Shown here piece after piece: positions 6,207-6,571 of a stretch of 6,571 bases of DNA (position 1 is the stretch's first letter; every line of letters starts with the position of its first letter). The notes beneath the pieces were generated by a model that saw only the letters and a program-made list of their open reading frames with translations, had not been told where the DNA came from and ran no database searches. The stretch covers positions 1 to 6,571 of the forward strand of contig JAQGOD010000411.1 of NCBI GenBank assembly GCA_028293775.1, in the 5' to 3' direction. The position numbers were made by a program, and so were the translations under genes. The DNA is from Gammaproteobacteria bacterium. Lineage in GTDB: Bacteria; Pseudomonadota; Gammaproteobacteria; Steroidobacterales; Steroidobacteraceae.

Positions 6207-6571
6207 ATGAACAATCTAAGACGCTGGGTTGGGTCCTTGCCCGTGCGCGGCAAGCTCATGCTGCTCGCAACTTTCTCCAGCGGCGTAGCGCTCCTTCTGG
6301 CCGGCATCGTGCTTACCGTAACTGATTACCAATCGAACCGGCGCGCCCTGGTGCAACGGTTGCAGGTCCAGGCGGAAATCGCCGCACGGAACAGCTCGGC
6401 GGCGCTAGCATTCGACGACTCACAAGCGGCCGTCCATACGCTCGAAGCGCTCAGTGCCGATCCCGCGATCGTCGCCGCGGAGAGTCTTCGTCTGAACGGC
6501 TCGCTCCTGGCGAAGCACGGGCAGCCCATGAGCGAGGATGCGCGCAAGTTCCCGAGTGTCGGGGTCGCCCA
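6207..6571 (+). CDS. CHASE8-type membrane sensor protein, N-terminal part (cut by window edge)
   Basis: The first 121 residues of a longer plus-strand protein. A short basic cytoplasmic lead with LPVRGKLMLL is followed by a transmembrane helix (about 17-39). A periplasmic stretch then carries the CHASE8 hallmark NSSAALAFDD (62-71), followed by QAAVHTLEALSADPAIVAA (73-91). This pattern is shared by YfiN-type diguanylate cyclases and by CHASE8-HAMP histidine kinases, normally followed by a second membrane helix, HAMP and an output domain. The output (GGDEF or kinase) is off the window, so neither can be claimed. ATG directly abuts the YfiR stop codon. By analogy with YfiR-YfiN, the preceding YfiR protein probably binds this periplasmic domain and holds the output off; this is inferred from family and order. 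Confidence 0.85.
   Translation, partial: MNNLRRWVGSLPVRGKLMLLATFSSGVALLLAGIVLTVTDYQSNRRALVQRLQVQAEIAARNSSAALAFDDSQAAVHTLEALSADPAIVAAESLRLNGSLLAKHGQPMSEDARKFPSVGVA

Noticed and set aside
6207..6571. Naming the last gene yfiN or calling it a diguanylate cyclase
   Set aside because: Only the membrane and CHASE8 part is visible; the same front end occurs in histidine kinases, so the output domain is unknown.

Overview
The window looks like chromosomal DNA from a moderately GC-rich Gram-negative proteobacterium. It encodes an outer-membrane TonB-dependent receptor, periplasmic YfiR-type and esterase proteins, and multi-domain phosphorelay kinases. Gene style and the kinase and receptor types fit a gammaproteobacterium of the Xanthomonadales/Steroidobacterales sort, but that placement is inference; no rRNA or marker gene is present.

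Layout. (1) 1-636, minus strand: the 5' part of a secreted alpha/beta-hydrolase esterase with a GHSLGG nucleophile elbow; its 3' end lies off the left edge. (2) 637-1408: about 770 bases with no intact gene. It holds a weak candidate promoter for the esterase and the degraded 3' end of an IS256-family (Mutator-type) insertion sequence, consisting of a transposase C-terminus plus a terminal inverted repeat; the last 330 bases hold nothing clear. (3) 1409-6571, plus strand: a tightly packed, apparently single operon of four genes. These are a soluble hybrid histidine kinase with the unusual order REC-Hpt-REC-HisKA-HATPase, a TonB-dependent receptor (4-base overlap), a YfiR/DUF4154 periplasmic protein (5-base gap), and the N-terminus of a CHASE8-type membrane sensor (0-base gap) cut by the right edge.

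How the genes may work together (inference). The receptor, YfiR and CHASE8 proteins resemble the P. aeruginosa YfiB-YfiR-YfiN envelope relay, with a TonB-dependent receptor in place of the lipoprotein YfiB. An outer-membrane event would be passed by YfiR to the periplasmic CHASE8 domain and so to a cytoplasmic output that is not visible here. The co-transcribed soluble kinase could take that signal into a phosphorelay: His453 to Asp352 of the second receiver, then to His227 of the Hpt domain, then to an unseen regulator. The first receiver has Gly where the phospho-accepting Asp should be (residue 94), so it is probably a pseudo-receiver.

The most notable points are the pseudo-receiver, the inverted domain order, the receptor-YfiR-CHASE8 module and the IS256 relic. 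Three successive genes have non-ATG starts (TTG, GTG, GTG).
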